DNA of 7,723 nucleotides from JBBQTU01 sp038213005 (GCA_038213005.1 JBBQTU010000199.1:1-7723), one strand, 5' to 3'; shown: positions 1-6,679, counted from the stretch's first letter. Numbers and translations: made by a program. Notes: generated from the sequence alone by a model not told the origin.

Positions 1-216
1 ACCCTCGCGATCTCGACTTCCCCGAAGGCTCCGGCCGAGGCGGCCGGGCCACCCGTGGCACGCCCGCCTCGGGCGCTGCCTCCCGTCCCTCTCCTAGTGG
101 GTTCTGTTCTGCAGTGGTTCCAGGCAACCCTCGCGACCTCTACTTCCCCGAAGGCTCCGGCCGAGGCGGCCGGGCCACCCGTGGCACGCCCGCCCCGGGC
201 GCTGCCTCCCGCCCCT
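1..216. repeat. Two-copy 90-base direct repeat, period 126
   Basis: Bases 1-90 and 127-216 are near-identical copies with four substitutions (positions 11, 15, 69 and 86 of copy one against 137, 141, 195 and 212). They are separated by a 36-base single-copy spacer (91-126). The first copy may extend past the window edge. Each copy holds internal inverted repeats: CCGGCC/GGCCGG at 31-36/42-47, a competing longer stem 35-43/64-72, and a small stem 48-51/56-59. The GC-rich short reading frames across it are Pro/Ala/Arg-rich with no recognisable domain, so I read it as non-coding. It lies downstream of the glycosyltransferase gene. Its function is unknown; a dispersed palindromic element or a structured 3' region are both possible. 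Confidence 0.85.
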
Positions 217-226
217 CGCCAAGTCG

Positions 227-268
227 GGAAGAAAAGGTGACATCCCAGGAAGAAAAGGTGACATCCCA
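227..268. repeat. Perfect 21-base tandem duplication
   Basis: The 21-base unit 227-247 is repeated exactly at 248-268, with GAAAAGGTGACATCCC as its core. There is no spacer, so this is not a CRISPR array. The unit is 7 codons long and keeps all frames open, but no convincing gene runs through it. Tandem GTGACAT-type units of about 20 bases occur at the ends of some insertion sequences. A decayed IS end is therefore possible, but no transposase remains in the window. Confidence 0.8.
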
Positions 269-425
269 CCTCCCGGGGTGGCGTGGCGTATCACAGCCCC
301 GATTAAAGGCGGCCGCTGGGCCGGCCACAAAAGCGGCCCGACAAGGAGTCAAAGGGAATGTATCAACTGGGTATTACCCACGAGATCCGCAAAACAGGCC
401 GCCATGCCCGACAGCCCGTTACCGA
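269..425. other. Non-coding interval downstream of the GT2 gene
   Basis: I see no gene here on either strand. Apart from the hairpin at 311-338, the only structure is a short perfect palindrome, TGGGTA-T-TACCCA, at 368-380. Together with 1-268 it makes a stretch of about 425 bases without a supportable coding region. Confidence 0.6.
301..338 (-). terminator. Candidate terminator hairpin after the GT2 gene
   Basis: GGCCGCT at 311-317 is complementary to AGCGGCC at 332-338, giving a 7-bp GC-rich stem with a 14-base loop. Read on the minus strand, the stem is followed by GCCTTTAATC, a short, weak T tract. It lies about 90 bases past the glycosyltransferase stop codon, where an end of transcription would be expected. 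The loop contains GGCC elements that allow alternative pairings. The T tract is poor for a classical intrinsic terminator, so this is only a candidate. Confidence 0.3.
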
Positions 426-1391
426 CTACTGGACCTTCTTCATTGTCGATCGCCCCCGGTCGCCTTCGCCGCTGCGATTGCGGATGATATAGAGCGGCCG
501 GGCCTGCGATTCGCGATAGATCCGCCCGATGTATTCTCCGAGCACCCCAAGCAGAAGCATCTGCACGCCGCCGAGAAAGAACAGCCCCGATGCCAGCAGT
601 GCGTACCCCTGCATCTGTATTTCCATGAACAGCTTCTGGACGATGATGATGCAGACCAGGAGAAGACTCACCAGCGTCACGGTGAAGCCCAGCGCCGTCG
701 CCAGCCGTAGCGGCAAAATGGAATAACCCACCGCCGCGTCCAGCGACAGCAATAGCAGCTTCAGCGGGTTGTACTTGGTTTGGCCGCCATGCCGGCCGGG
801 CCTGTCATATTCCACCGCCGAGGTTTTGAACCCCGTCCAGGCAATCAGCCCGCGGATGAACCGGGCACGCTCGCGGCACTGCTTTAGCCCGGCCACCACC
901 CGGCGGTCCATCAGGCGGTAATCGCCGGTGTCCCTGGGAATCTCCACCTCGGACATCAGGTTCAGGATGCGGTAAAACGCCCACGCGGTGCAGCGTTTGA
1001 ACAGGCTCTCGCCCTCCCGATCCCGGCGGATGGCATAGACGACATCAAAGCCCTCACGCCACCGGGCGACGAGCTGCTCGATCAGCTCCGGCGGATCCTG
1101 CAGGTCTGCATCCATCAGCACCACGGCGTCCCCATCGGCATGATCCAGCCCCGCGGTCGATGCGGCCTCGTGCCCGAAGTTTCGGGAAAACTCGATGCCC
1201 GTCACCGTGGGATCTTTCGCGGCCAGTTCGCCGATGATCCGTGCCGACTGGTCGGTGCTGCCATCGTCGACAAAGATGATCTGCCGCTGGCAGCCAAGCT
1301 TGTCCATCACCGCGCACAGCCGCTCATGGAGCAGGGCGAGATTGGCCTCTTCATTCAGCAGCGGGATGACAATCGAGAGCCGCATGGCCAC
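426..1391 (-). CDS. GT2 family glycosyltransferase, GtrB/DPM1-like, membrane-anchored
   Basis: This is a 321-residue polyprenyl-phosphate sugar transferase of the GtrB/ArnC/dolichol-phosphate-mannose-synthase type. The family moves a sugar from a nucleotide donor onto undecaprenyl (or similar) phosphate at the inner face of the cytoplasmic membrane, for later use in polysaccharide or lipid glycosylation. The GT-A domain spans about residues 1-215. It has SIVIPLLNEE at the N terminus, VDDGSTD (41-47), the DADLQDPPE metal/donor motif (94-102), TGDYRLMDR (155-163), RARFIRG (175-181) and HGGQTKY (201-207). Two membrane segments follow (about 228-252 and 262-288), then the family's GEYIGRIYRESQARPLYII tail (285-303). 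The coordinates start at a GTG (1391); an ATG two codons in (1385) is equally good, and neither has a clear Shine-Dalgarno. The gene lies 41 bases after the G3E GTPase gene. The donor sugar and acceptor cannot be told from sequence. Confidence 0.93.
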   Translation of the reverse strand: MAMRLSIVIPLLNEEANLALLHERLCAVMDKLGCQRQIIFVDDGSTDQSARIIGELAAKDPTVTGIEFSRNFGHEAASTAGLDHADGDAVVLMDADLQDPPELIEQLVARWREGFDVVYAIRRDREGESLFKRCTAWAFYRILNLMSEVEIPRDTGDYRLMDRRVVAGLKQCRERARFIRGLIAWTGFKTSAVEYDRPGRHGGQTKYNPLKLLLLSLDAAVGYSILPLRLATALGFTVTLVSLLLVCIIIVQKLFMEIQMQGYALLASGLFFLGGVQMLLLGVLGEYIGRIYRESQARPLYIIRNRSGEGDRGRSTMKKVQ

Positions 1392-1432
1392 GATTCTAAA
1401 GCAGCCTCAGGCGTTTGGGAAACTGATATGGG

Positions 1433-2380
1433 TTACTTCCAGAAGCATCGCTCAAACTGCCCGCGGATCACCTCGTCCAGCACCGGCCCCGACGCGATCC
1501 AGTCGATGCGGTTGTCGCGGCGATAGTCGGTCGAGCGGTGGTGCACCTCGCGCTGGGCGATCTCAAAGAGTTGCCAGCCGTCATTGGTGTGCAGCAGCGA
1601 CTTAAGACGCAGTATGTCATTGCCCCCGAATCCGCTGCGCGACCACTCACCCAGCAGGTCCAGCACGGCGTCGGCCGAGAAACAGACATCGGCCGGCCAA
1701 CTCGTTCCGCCCGCCTGCTCGCCCGCCGAGTGGCCCGCCCGGCGGACATCGCCGCGCCGGGGCTGGTGATCGTATCTCAGGTCAAACACCTCGTCGGGAA
1801 TATGTCCCCGCGTCGTCTTGACGATGCGGAGCTTGGGCGGAAAGAGGTCGGCCGCCCACTGGTCAAACGCATCGATCTGGACCGCTGTCGCCAGGTCGCA
1901 GCGGTTGGCGACCAGCACGTCAGCCGCCTCAACGATCCGCACATAGTACGGCGCCTTGTGAAACCCCGCTCGATCCAGCAGGCGCGGCTCAACCAGCGCG
2001 ATCACCGGGCGAAGCTCCAGGCGGTGCTTCTCGGCCAGGTCCAGCACCAGGTCGATCATGCCGCCGACCAGGGCCAGCCCGCTGGGTTCAATAATGATCC
2101 GATCCAGCCGCGGCATCGCCGAGAGCTGTTCCATCGCCCCGATCAACCCCGCCGCCGCGGTGCAGCAGACACACCCGCCCGGCAGCATGTGGATCGACGT
2201 GCGATCGCGGGCGGCCGACCCGATATCGGCCTCCATGATCGCCGCATCCAGCCCCACCGGGCCAAAGTCATTGACCAGTACCGCCGTAAACTGATCGGCC
2301 GCGTGCCGGCGCAGATAGTCAATGATGGCCGTGGTCTTGCCGATACCGAGCGGACCGCAGATGAGATGGGTGGGGATCAT
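1433..2380 (-). CDS. COG0523/CobW-family G3E GTPase, putative metallochaperone
   Basis: This is a 315-residue P-loop GTPase of the G3E class (CobW/YjiA/YeiR/ZNG1 group), whose members deliver metal ions such as zinc or cobalt to client proteins. Visible motifs are Walker A GPLGIGKTT (9-17), VNDFGPVGLD (36-45), the metal-binding CxCC in GGCVCCT (68-74), and the Walker B/G3 equivalent IIIEPSGLA (95-103). The base-recognition motif is NRCD (159-162) instead of the usual NKxD, a notable substitution. A short CobW C-terminal-like region (about 232-312) contains RLKSLLHTNDGW. I see no long His/Asp metal-binding linker, although HH at 280-281 is present. The ATG at 2380 puts the P-loop at the expected distance; no clear ribosome site is seen. 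It lies 32 bases after the MNT gene. The metal and client are unknown, and nothing nearby indicates cobalamin synthesis. Confidence 0.9.
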   Translation of the reverse strand: MIPTHLICGPLGIGKTTAIIDYLRRHAADQFTAVLVNDFGPVGLDAAIMEADIGSAARDRTSIHMLPGGCVCCTAAAGLIGAMEQLSAMPRLDRIIIEPSGLALVGGMIDLVLDLAEKHRLELRPVIALVEPRLLDRAGFHKAPYYVRIVEAADVLVANRCDLATAVQIDAFDQWAADLFPPKLRIVKTTRGHIPDEVFDLRYDHQPRRGDVRRAGHSAGEQAGGTSWPADVCFSADAVLDLLGEWSRSGFGGNDILRLKSLLHTNDGWQLFEIAQREVHHRSTDYRRDNRIDWIASGPVLDEVIRGQFERCFWK

Positions 2381-2412
2381 CGTTTCAACAGAAAGGCAGA
2401 CGAAGCGCTGAT

Positions 2413-2736
2413 TCAGACACGAATTACCAGGCCCTCATGGCGAGCCGAGGCCAGGACGGGCGAGGATGAATCCTCCGCAAATTCAAGCACGCCGGCCGCG
2501 ATCGGCTCGATGCGCCAATCGGTCTTCCGGCGAAGTTTCCAGAGCAGGTCAAGATCATCAGCGCTCTTGGCTTCGTCAAATCGGGGCGAAAGCACCACTA
2601 GATCAATGTCGCTATCGGCGCGCTGATCGCCACGGGCGCACGAGCCGAACAGTACGCCGCGATCCACAGGGATACCAGCGTTAGCCACAGCCATCAGGTA
2701 TTGACGGACTATTTCAATAACCGCTGTTGCAGGCAT
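2413..2736 (-). CDS. MNT-type minimal nucleotidyltransferase (HEPN/MNT antitoxin)
   Basis: This 107-residue single-domain protein of the polymerase-beta-like nucleotidyltransferase superfamily resembles MntA antitoxins. It has the full active-site signature GSCARGDQRADSDIDL (31-46), with the metal-binding pair D43/D45, and a candidate third acidic residue in RIEPI (E77). In characterised HEPN/MNT systems the MNT protein AMPylates the HEPN toxin near its RNase motif and so silences it. That role here is inferred from the pair. The start at 2736 is well supported: it has a strong Shine-Dalgarno at normal spacing, and the reading frame overlaps the last 28 bases of the HEPN gene, suggesting coupled synthesis. 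A stand-alone nucleotidyltransferase role cannot be excluded. Confidence 0.92.
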   Translation of the reverse strand: MPATAVIEIVRQYLMAVANAGIPVDRGVLFGSCARGDQRADSDIDLVVLSPRFDEAKSADDLDLLWKLRRKTDWRIEPIAAGVLEFAEDSSSPVLASARHEGLVIRV

Positions 2737-3128
2737 TTCAGCACCTCCTCTGTGTGGCGACAGACGGTCGCGGCTTCGTTCTCGGTCGGATTTGGCGCAG
2801 TCGGATCGGGATACCGGCCGGCCCTATTGTAGCGATCCAAAATGGCCAGAAAATCGAGTTCACCCTCGGACAAACCCAGCTTAGCCAGTTCGACGAGCCG
2901 AATCAGGCTGTGCGTCCTTGGCGCGTAATCGCCTGTCACGCGGCACACATGAGCCTTCAATATCTTCTCAATGCTCAGGTGGGCCATGAACAAGGCAAGG
3001 CGAAAGTGCCGCTTGTCCAGAAGCTCGCGGGCCGCCGCGAAGTCCTCGGCAGCACCCGTTCTCCAATATCCACCTGTCGTTGCACGTCCATCAGCATCGC
3101 CATCTGATAATAGCCGCCAGCGGGACAT
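2709..3128 (-). CDS. HEPN-domain protein, probable toxin of a HEPN/MNT pair; N-terminal frame likely shifted
   Basis: The open frame codes 139 residues and matches the COG2250-type HEPN domain. It has YWRTGAAEDFAAARELLDK (21-39), FRLALFMAHLSIEKILKAH (42-60), PRTHSLIRLVELAKL (70-84) and YNRAGRYPD (100-108). HEPN proteins are all-alpha and dimeric, and many are RNases using an R-x4-6-H motif. Here the candidate is around R63/R71 and H73, so activity is uncertain. The first 20 residues (MSRWRLLSDGDADGRATTGG) look unlike the family. In the next frame, bases 3103-3068 encode MAMLMDVQRQVD, which would join directly onto YWRTGAAEDF if one base were added near 3068-3069, giving about 131 residues. 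A frameshift or an assembly indel is therefore likely. The gene begins 19 bases after the argS stop and overlaps the MNT gene by 28 bases. Confidence 0.85.
   Translation of the reverse strand: MSRWRLLSDGDADGRATTGGYWRTGAAEDFAAARELLDKRHFRLALFMAHLSIEKILKAHVCRVTGDYAPRTHSLIRLVELAKLGLSEGELDFLAILDRYNRAGRYPDPTAPNPTENEAATVCRHTEEVLKCLQQRLLK
2742..2749 (-). promoter_or_regulatory. Strong Shine-Dalgarno for the MNT gene
   Basis: On the minus strand the sequence reads AGGAGGTG-CTGAA-ATG, a near-perfect Shine-Dalgarno with AGGAGG 7 bases before the MNT ATG. It lies inside the 3' end of the HEPN gene. It fixes the MNT start at 2736 and implies efficient antitoxin translation. Most other genes in this window lack such a site. 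Confidence 0.8.
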
Positions 3129-3147
3129 CCCGGAAGCTACACAGCCG

Positions 3148-4926
3148 TCACATCTGCTCCGGATGCCGGATCCCCAGCAGGTCCAGTCCCAGCGCCAGCG
3201 TGCGGGCCGTCAGGTCGCACAGCGCCAGGCGGCTGGAGCGCAGCGGCTCAGGGCTCTGGATCACAGGGCAGTTTTCGTAGAAGCCGCTGAACCGGGTCGC
3301 CAGTTCATACAGGTAGTTGCACAGGTGATGCGGCTTGAGCTCGCGCGCGACGATCTCCGTCACCTCGCCGAGGCGAAGGATGTGTTTGGCCAGGGCCAAC
3401 TCGGCCGGGTGCTCCAGCGTCAGCGTCACCTGCCCGCCGGCCGGCGCTCCGGCCTTGCGGAAGATCGACCGGACCCGCGCGTAGGCGTATTGCAGATAAG
3501 GCGCCGTATTCCCATCCAGCGACAGCATCTTCTCCCAGTCGAAGACATAGTTGCCCACCGGGTCGCGGTTGAGGTCAAAATACTTGATCGCGCCAATGCC
3601 GACAGCCGCAGCGATCTCCCGCTGCTGCGCTTCGGGCATCTCGATCTGGCGTTCGATCAGCTTCTGCTTCACCAGCGTCATCGCCCGATCCTGGGCCTCA
3701 TCGAGCAGGCTCGCCAGCTTGACCGTTTCGCCGCTGCGGGTTTTCAAGGGCGAGCCGTCTTCGCCCATGATCATGCCGAACATGACATGGTCGAGCTGGA
3801 TTTTTTCGGTCCACCCGGCCCGCTTGGCCGCGTCGAAGAACTGCCGGAAGTGCTGCGCCTGCCGGGCGTCGGTTACATAGATGACCCGATTGGCCTTGAG
3901 GTCGCGGATGCGATACCGCAGGGCCGCCAGGTCGGTGGTGCCGTAGCCGAAGCCGCCGCCGGTCTTCTGGATGATCAGCGGAGCCTCAAACCCCTTGACC
4001 CAGACGACGGTCGCGCCTTCGCTTACCTCGGCGACCTTCAGATCCTTGAGTTCCTGAACGACATCGCCCAGCAGCGGGTTGTAGAACGACTCGCCGCGTT
4101 CGTCCTCCCGGCGGAGCATGATGTCCATCTTCTGGTAGATCGCTTCAAAATGGCTGCGGCTCTCGTCAATGATCTTCCGCCACAAAGTGAGCGTGTGCGC
4201 ATCGCCGCCCTGGAGACGCACCACCAACTGCCGCGCCTCATCGGCGAACTGCGCATCCTCGTCGAACCGCTTCTTGGCCGACCGGTAAAACTCCTCGAGG
4301 TCGGCGATGTGCTGGTCGGCCCCGCTGGCCTGCTCTTCCAGATATCGCAGCAGCATGCCGAACTGCGTGCCCCAGTCGCCCAGGTGATTCTGGCGGATGA
4401 CATCATCGCCCAGAAACTCGATGATTCGGCTGATGGCGTCGCCGATGTTGGTCGGCCGAAGATGTCCAACGTGCATCTGCTTGGCGACGTTCGGCGAGGA
4501 GTAGTCGATCACCACCCGGCTCGGCGTGGCGGCCGGATCGACGCCCAGCCGCGCATCGCCCGCGATCGAAGAAAGCTGCCTGCTCAGCCAGCCCGGGTCG
4601 AGCTTGACGTTGATGAAGCCCGGCCCGGCGATCTCCACCGACCCGATCGCCGAAATCTTCAGGTTCGTGACAATCTGCTGTGCTACCGCGCGGGGGTTGG
4701 TCTTCTGCCCCGACCGCGTGGCGACCTCTTTCGCCAGCCCCATGGCGCAATTGGCCTGGTAGTCGCCGAATTTCTCGTTCTGCGAGGGAGCCAGGAGCGG
4801 ATCGGCATCAAAACCGACGGCCGCCAGAATGGCTTCATGAAATATCGTACTCAGTTGGTTGGGAATGGTCTGCATGACGGCGGCGATGCTAATGCATGGA
4901 CCGCCGAAAAGGAACCAGCCAACCAT
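3148..4926 (-). CDS. argS: Arginyl-tRNA synthetase
   Basis: This class Ia aminoacyl-tRNA synthetase charges tRNA-Arg with arginine in the cytoplasm. The full open frame is 592 residues. The family-like start is the internal ATG at 4875 (MQTIPNQLSTIF), giving 575 residues, the usual bacterial length; the extra 17 residues from the ATG at 4926 look unrelated. Using the long numbering, the motifs are FGDYQAN (53-59, Add-1 domain), SSPNVAKQMHVGHLR (143-157) with the HIGH-type HVGH, and HLGDWGTQFGML (181-192). KTRSGETVKL (395-404) stands in place of KMSK, as in many ArgRS. The DALR anticodon-binding region has NTAPYLQYAYARVRSIFRK (473-491) and the protein ends LLGIRHPEQM. No clear Shine-Dalgarno precedes either ATG. 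It is the first gene of the downstream block, with HEPN/MNT immediately after it. Confidence 0.98.
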   Translation of the reverse strand: MVGWFLFGGPCISIAAVMQTIPNQLSTIFHEAILAAVGFDADPLLAPSQNEKFGDYQANCAMGLAKEVATRSGQKTNPRAVAQQIVTNLKISAIGSVEIAGPGFINVKLDPGWLSRQLSSIAGDARLGVDPAATPSRVVIDYSSPNVAKQMHVGHLRPTNIGDAISRIIEFLGDDVIRQNHLGDWGTQFGMLLRYLEEQASGADQHIADLEEFYRSAKKRFDEDAQFADEARQLVVRLQGGDAHTLTLWRKIIDESRSHFEAIYQKMDIMLRREDERGESFYNPLLGDVVQELKDLKVAEVSEGATVVWVKGFEAPLIIQKTGGGFGYGTTDLAALRYRIRDLKANRVIYVTDARQAQHFRQFFDAAKRAGWTEKIQLDHVMFGMIMGEDGSPLKTRSGETVKLASLLDEAQDRAMTLVKQKLIERQIEMPEAQQREIAAAVGIGAIKYFDLNRDPVGNYVFDWEKMLSLDGNTAPYLQYAYARVRSIFRKAGAPAGGQVTLTLEHPAELALAKHILRLGEVTEIVARELKPHHLCNYLYELATRFSGFYENCPVIQSPEPLRSSRLALCDLTARTLALGLDLLGIRHPEQM

Positions 4927-5174
4927 GCCTAGCGGCCACGAGTTGTCGCTCCCCTAATCGACCCTCTCGCCGCTCTGCCATCGCCGCTCAGCGTGGAGTC
5001 GCCATCGCGGCACCCTGCCACCTGCGAAATATCGTCCCGATCATTGTGTTGACACTCGCCATAATGCGACCCCCGGAGAATACTACCCGCGAGCCCACCG
5101 CTGCGTCACCATGTCCGGCGGTCAGTTGTCCGAAAGAGCGCGCCGGCTATCATCCGTGTCACAGGTGCCGGCCC
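4927..5174. other. Intergenic spacer upstream of argS
   Basis: No gene is supportable here on either strand. With the preferred argS start at 4875 the leader extends to 299 bases. It should contain the argS promoter, but I find no hexamer pair on the minus strand with good spacing; the best AT-rich spots on that strand are GATATT (5028-5033) and CATTAT (5061-5066). A nine-codon frame MVTQRWARG lies at 5083-5112 without a ribosome site. No clear intrinsic terminator for the TIM-barrel gene is visible after its stop at 5175. Confidence 0.6.
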
Positions 5175-6068
5175 TCACCGCTCGACGATCATCCGCAGAT
5201 ACTCCTGGGCTCTTCGGGCATGCGCAACGCGGTCCGCCAGGTCCAGCGTGTCTACGCTGATCCACCCGCGGAAGGCCCCTTCGTCGAGCATCGCCAGCAG
5301 TTGCTCCCAATCGGTGGTGCCCCGCCCGATCGCCGTCGGCTGCGTCCGCCCTCCGCTGCCCTTGAGGGCATCCCGCCCGCGGATGTGCAGCAGCAGCGAA
5401 CCCGCCTCCGAAATCACCTTCGCCAGGTCCCAGCGGTCGCGCAGAATCGCCACCGGATCCAGGTCGATGCCAAGCCAGGGGCAACTCGCCGCCGACACCG
5501 CGCGGTGCAGCGAAGCCAGCGTCGACAGCTCGCTGGACAGCGCCAGGTGCAGACTATAGCGGTCGGCCAGTTTCCCGATCTCCCCCAGCGCCTGCTCCAC
5601 CGCCGGCCACTGCGCCAGTTCTTCCGGATTGGCCGGCGGCTCGGCCGGCATCGGAACATCCATATCCCCCGGCAGCAGAATCATCCCCGCCTGCCTGGCC
5701 GACACACGACTCCGTGGAGCGCTCGTCGGCGGCACCGGTGGCACCGGCCCGACGTCGACGCACAGCATCTGCGCCTTCAGGTCCGCCGCCGCCTGCACGG
5801 CGCGCGTCAGATGCCACAGAACCTTGTCCAGATCGCCCGTCAGCCCCATCGGAAGCTGCGTCCGCAACCCCACCAGTCGCTGGTCAAACTGCGACAGCAG
5901 ATGGCGCACTTCACGCTGGCCGGTGCTACTCAGGCTCAGGCAGTCGAGCGTCGCGCTCACCGCCTCAAGCTGCACCCCGGCAAACCCCATTCGCTGCGCC
6001 ACCGGCAGGATATCCCGCAGATCATCCCCCAGCGACGCCGCACGAACAGAAATACTCAGTCCCTTCAT
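5175..6068 (-). CDS. Sugar phosphate isomerase/epimerase-like TIM-barrel protein
   Basis: This 297-residue protein fits the xylose-isomerase-like TIM-barrel superfamily (AP_endonuc_2 fold, COG1082), which contains sugar isomerases, epimerases and inositol-catabolism enzymes. Supporting patterns are MKGLSISVRA at the first strand, AQRMGFAGVQLEAV (25-37), WLGIDLDP (198-205), LLLHIRGRD (225-233), IGRGTTDWEQLLAML (247-261) and FRGWISVDTLD (266-276). Possible metal ligands are E180, D202 or D204, H228 and D273. The His that usually follows the strand-6 Asp appears absent (DPVA, 204-207), so the metal site may be altered. A Pro-rich insert spans about 108-150. The start at 6068 is chosen because it overlaps the upstream stop as ATGA and has an AGGAG site; the frame stays open to 6131. 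The substrate is unknown. Confidence 0.85.
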   Translation of the reverse strand: MKGLSISVRAASLGDDLRDILPVAQRMGFAGVQLEAVSATLDCLSLSSTGQREVRHLLSQFDQRLVGLRTQLPMGLTGDLDKVLWHLTRAVQAAADLKAQMLCVDVGPVPPVPPTSAPRSRVSARQAGMILLPGDMDVPMPAEPPANPEELAQWPAVEQALGEIGKLADRYSLHLALSSELSTLASLHRAVSAASCPWLGIDLDPVAILRDRWDLAKVISEAGSLLLHIRGRDALKGSGGRTQPTAIGRGTTDWEQLLAMLDEGAFRGWISVDTLDLADRVAHARRAQEYLRMIVER

Positions 6069-6679
6069 GGCTTCTCCTGGCTCTGTGCCCCGGCCGGCGC
6101 AGAGCCTTGCCCGCCGCCCTGCCCGATCCATGAACTGCGCGGCTCCGGATTGGCGCTCACCAGCACCAGCAGCAGCAGTAGAAACACGACCAACTGATAC
6201 GCCCGCTCGCCGGCCCGATGCGAAGCCTCAAACTCCGCCTTCGCCTGCTGCGCCAACTCCGCCTCGTCAGCCTGCTCGATGTATCGCTGCCTCGCCTTGA
6301 GCGTCATCGGAAAACGCTTCCATCGGTCATACAGCACCACCGCCACCGTCACAGCATACAACGCCGACTTCTCCCCCAGCATCACCCACTGCAGCGTCCC
6401 GGCCGCAAACAGCGCCGAGACGATCAGCAGCGGCAGCATCACGCCCATGCAGACCATCTGCACCTGCCCCAGCCGCCCGAGCATCGCCGCGACAATGTCG
6501 CCTGCCAGCAGGGTCTGATGCTCATCGCGCAGGGCCTTGCTGGTCACCTCGGGCAGCCGCACCTCCCGCTGCCGCACCACGCGAAACACCACCGGCGCCG
6601 CCAGCACCAGAAAAATAGTGCCACCCACCCAGATCGACAGCACCAGCCAATAGAGAATCTGCACCACCTGGTAGATCAT
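6065..6679 (-). CDS. DUF4149/TMEM205-like four-helix membrane protein
   Basis: This 204-residue predicted inner-membrane protein has four hydrophobic segments: about 6-33, 74-96, 103-118 and 160-177. The first contains WLVLSIWVGGTIFLVLAAPVVF (11-32), with the WVGG and AP..F pattern of the DUF4149/TMEM205-like family. A polar loop follows helix 1, and an acidic/basic helical stretch (IEQADEAELAQQAKAEFEASHRAGERA, 134-160) precedes the last helix. The C terminus is a Gly/Ser/Pro-rich tail (178-204). The family has no established biochemical role in bacteria. The start is the ATG at 6679, where the first helix begins. It has no Shine-Dalgarno; instead the mRNA carries GATCACCTCC directly before it. 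The open frame continues upstream in phase to 6940. The 3' end overlaps the TIM-barrel gene by four bases. Confidence 0.75.
   Translation of the reverse strand: MIYQVVQILYWLVLSIWVGGTIFLVLAAPVVFRVVRQREVRLPEVTSKALRDEHQTLLAGDIVAAMLGRLGQVQMVCMGVMLPLLIVSALFAAGTLQWVMLGEKSALYAVTVAVVLYDRWKRFPMTLKARQRYIEQADEAELAQQAKAEFEASHRAGERAYQLVVFLLLLLVLVSANPEPRSSWIGQGGGQGSAPAGAQSQEKP
6074..6078 (-). promoter_or_regulatory. Shine-Dalgarno for the TIM-barrel gene
   Basis: The minus strand reads AGGAG-AAGCC-ATGA. The ribosome site is 5 bases from the ATG, and that ATG overlaps the TGA of the membrane-protein gene (6065-6068). This decides the start of the TIM-barrel gene and shows translational coupling with the gene before it. 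Confidence 0.75.

Noticed and set aside
227..268. CRISPR array
   Set aside because: The two 21-base units are directly adjacent with no spacers, and no cas genes are present.
94..330. Small minus-strand protein of 78 residues across the tail repeats
   Set aside because: The frame only reads the direct and tandem repeats, with Arg/Gly/Pro bias, no domain and no ribosome site.
1433..2380. Naming the GTPase cobW
   Set aside because: The family is broad and no cobalamin genes are in the window, so the specific symbol is not supported.
1538..2626. Plus-strand open frame of 362 codons opposite the G3E GTPase and MNT genes
   Set aside because: It mirrors two well-supported genes; the translation shows only composition bias and no motif.
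2971..4932. Plus-strand open frame of 653 codons antisense to argS and HEPN
   Set aside because: It lies opposite argS, which has all family motifs. Its product is Arg/Gln/Leu/Asp-rich with no domain, as expected for an antisense frame of a high-GC gene.
5049..5084. TTGACA on the plus strand as a promoter -35 box
   Set aside because: No -10 hexamer at 16-18 bases, and no plus-strand gene follows.
5083..5112. Nine-codon frame MVTQRWARG with two Arg codons upstream of argS, as an arginine attenuator leader
   Set aside because: No ribosome site, no alternative terminator hairpin, and two Arg codons in nine are expected by chance at this GC content.
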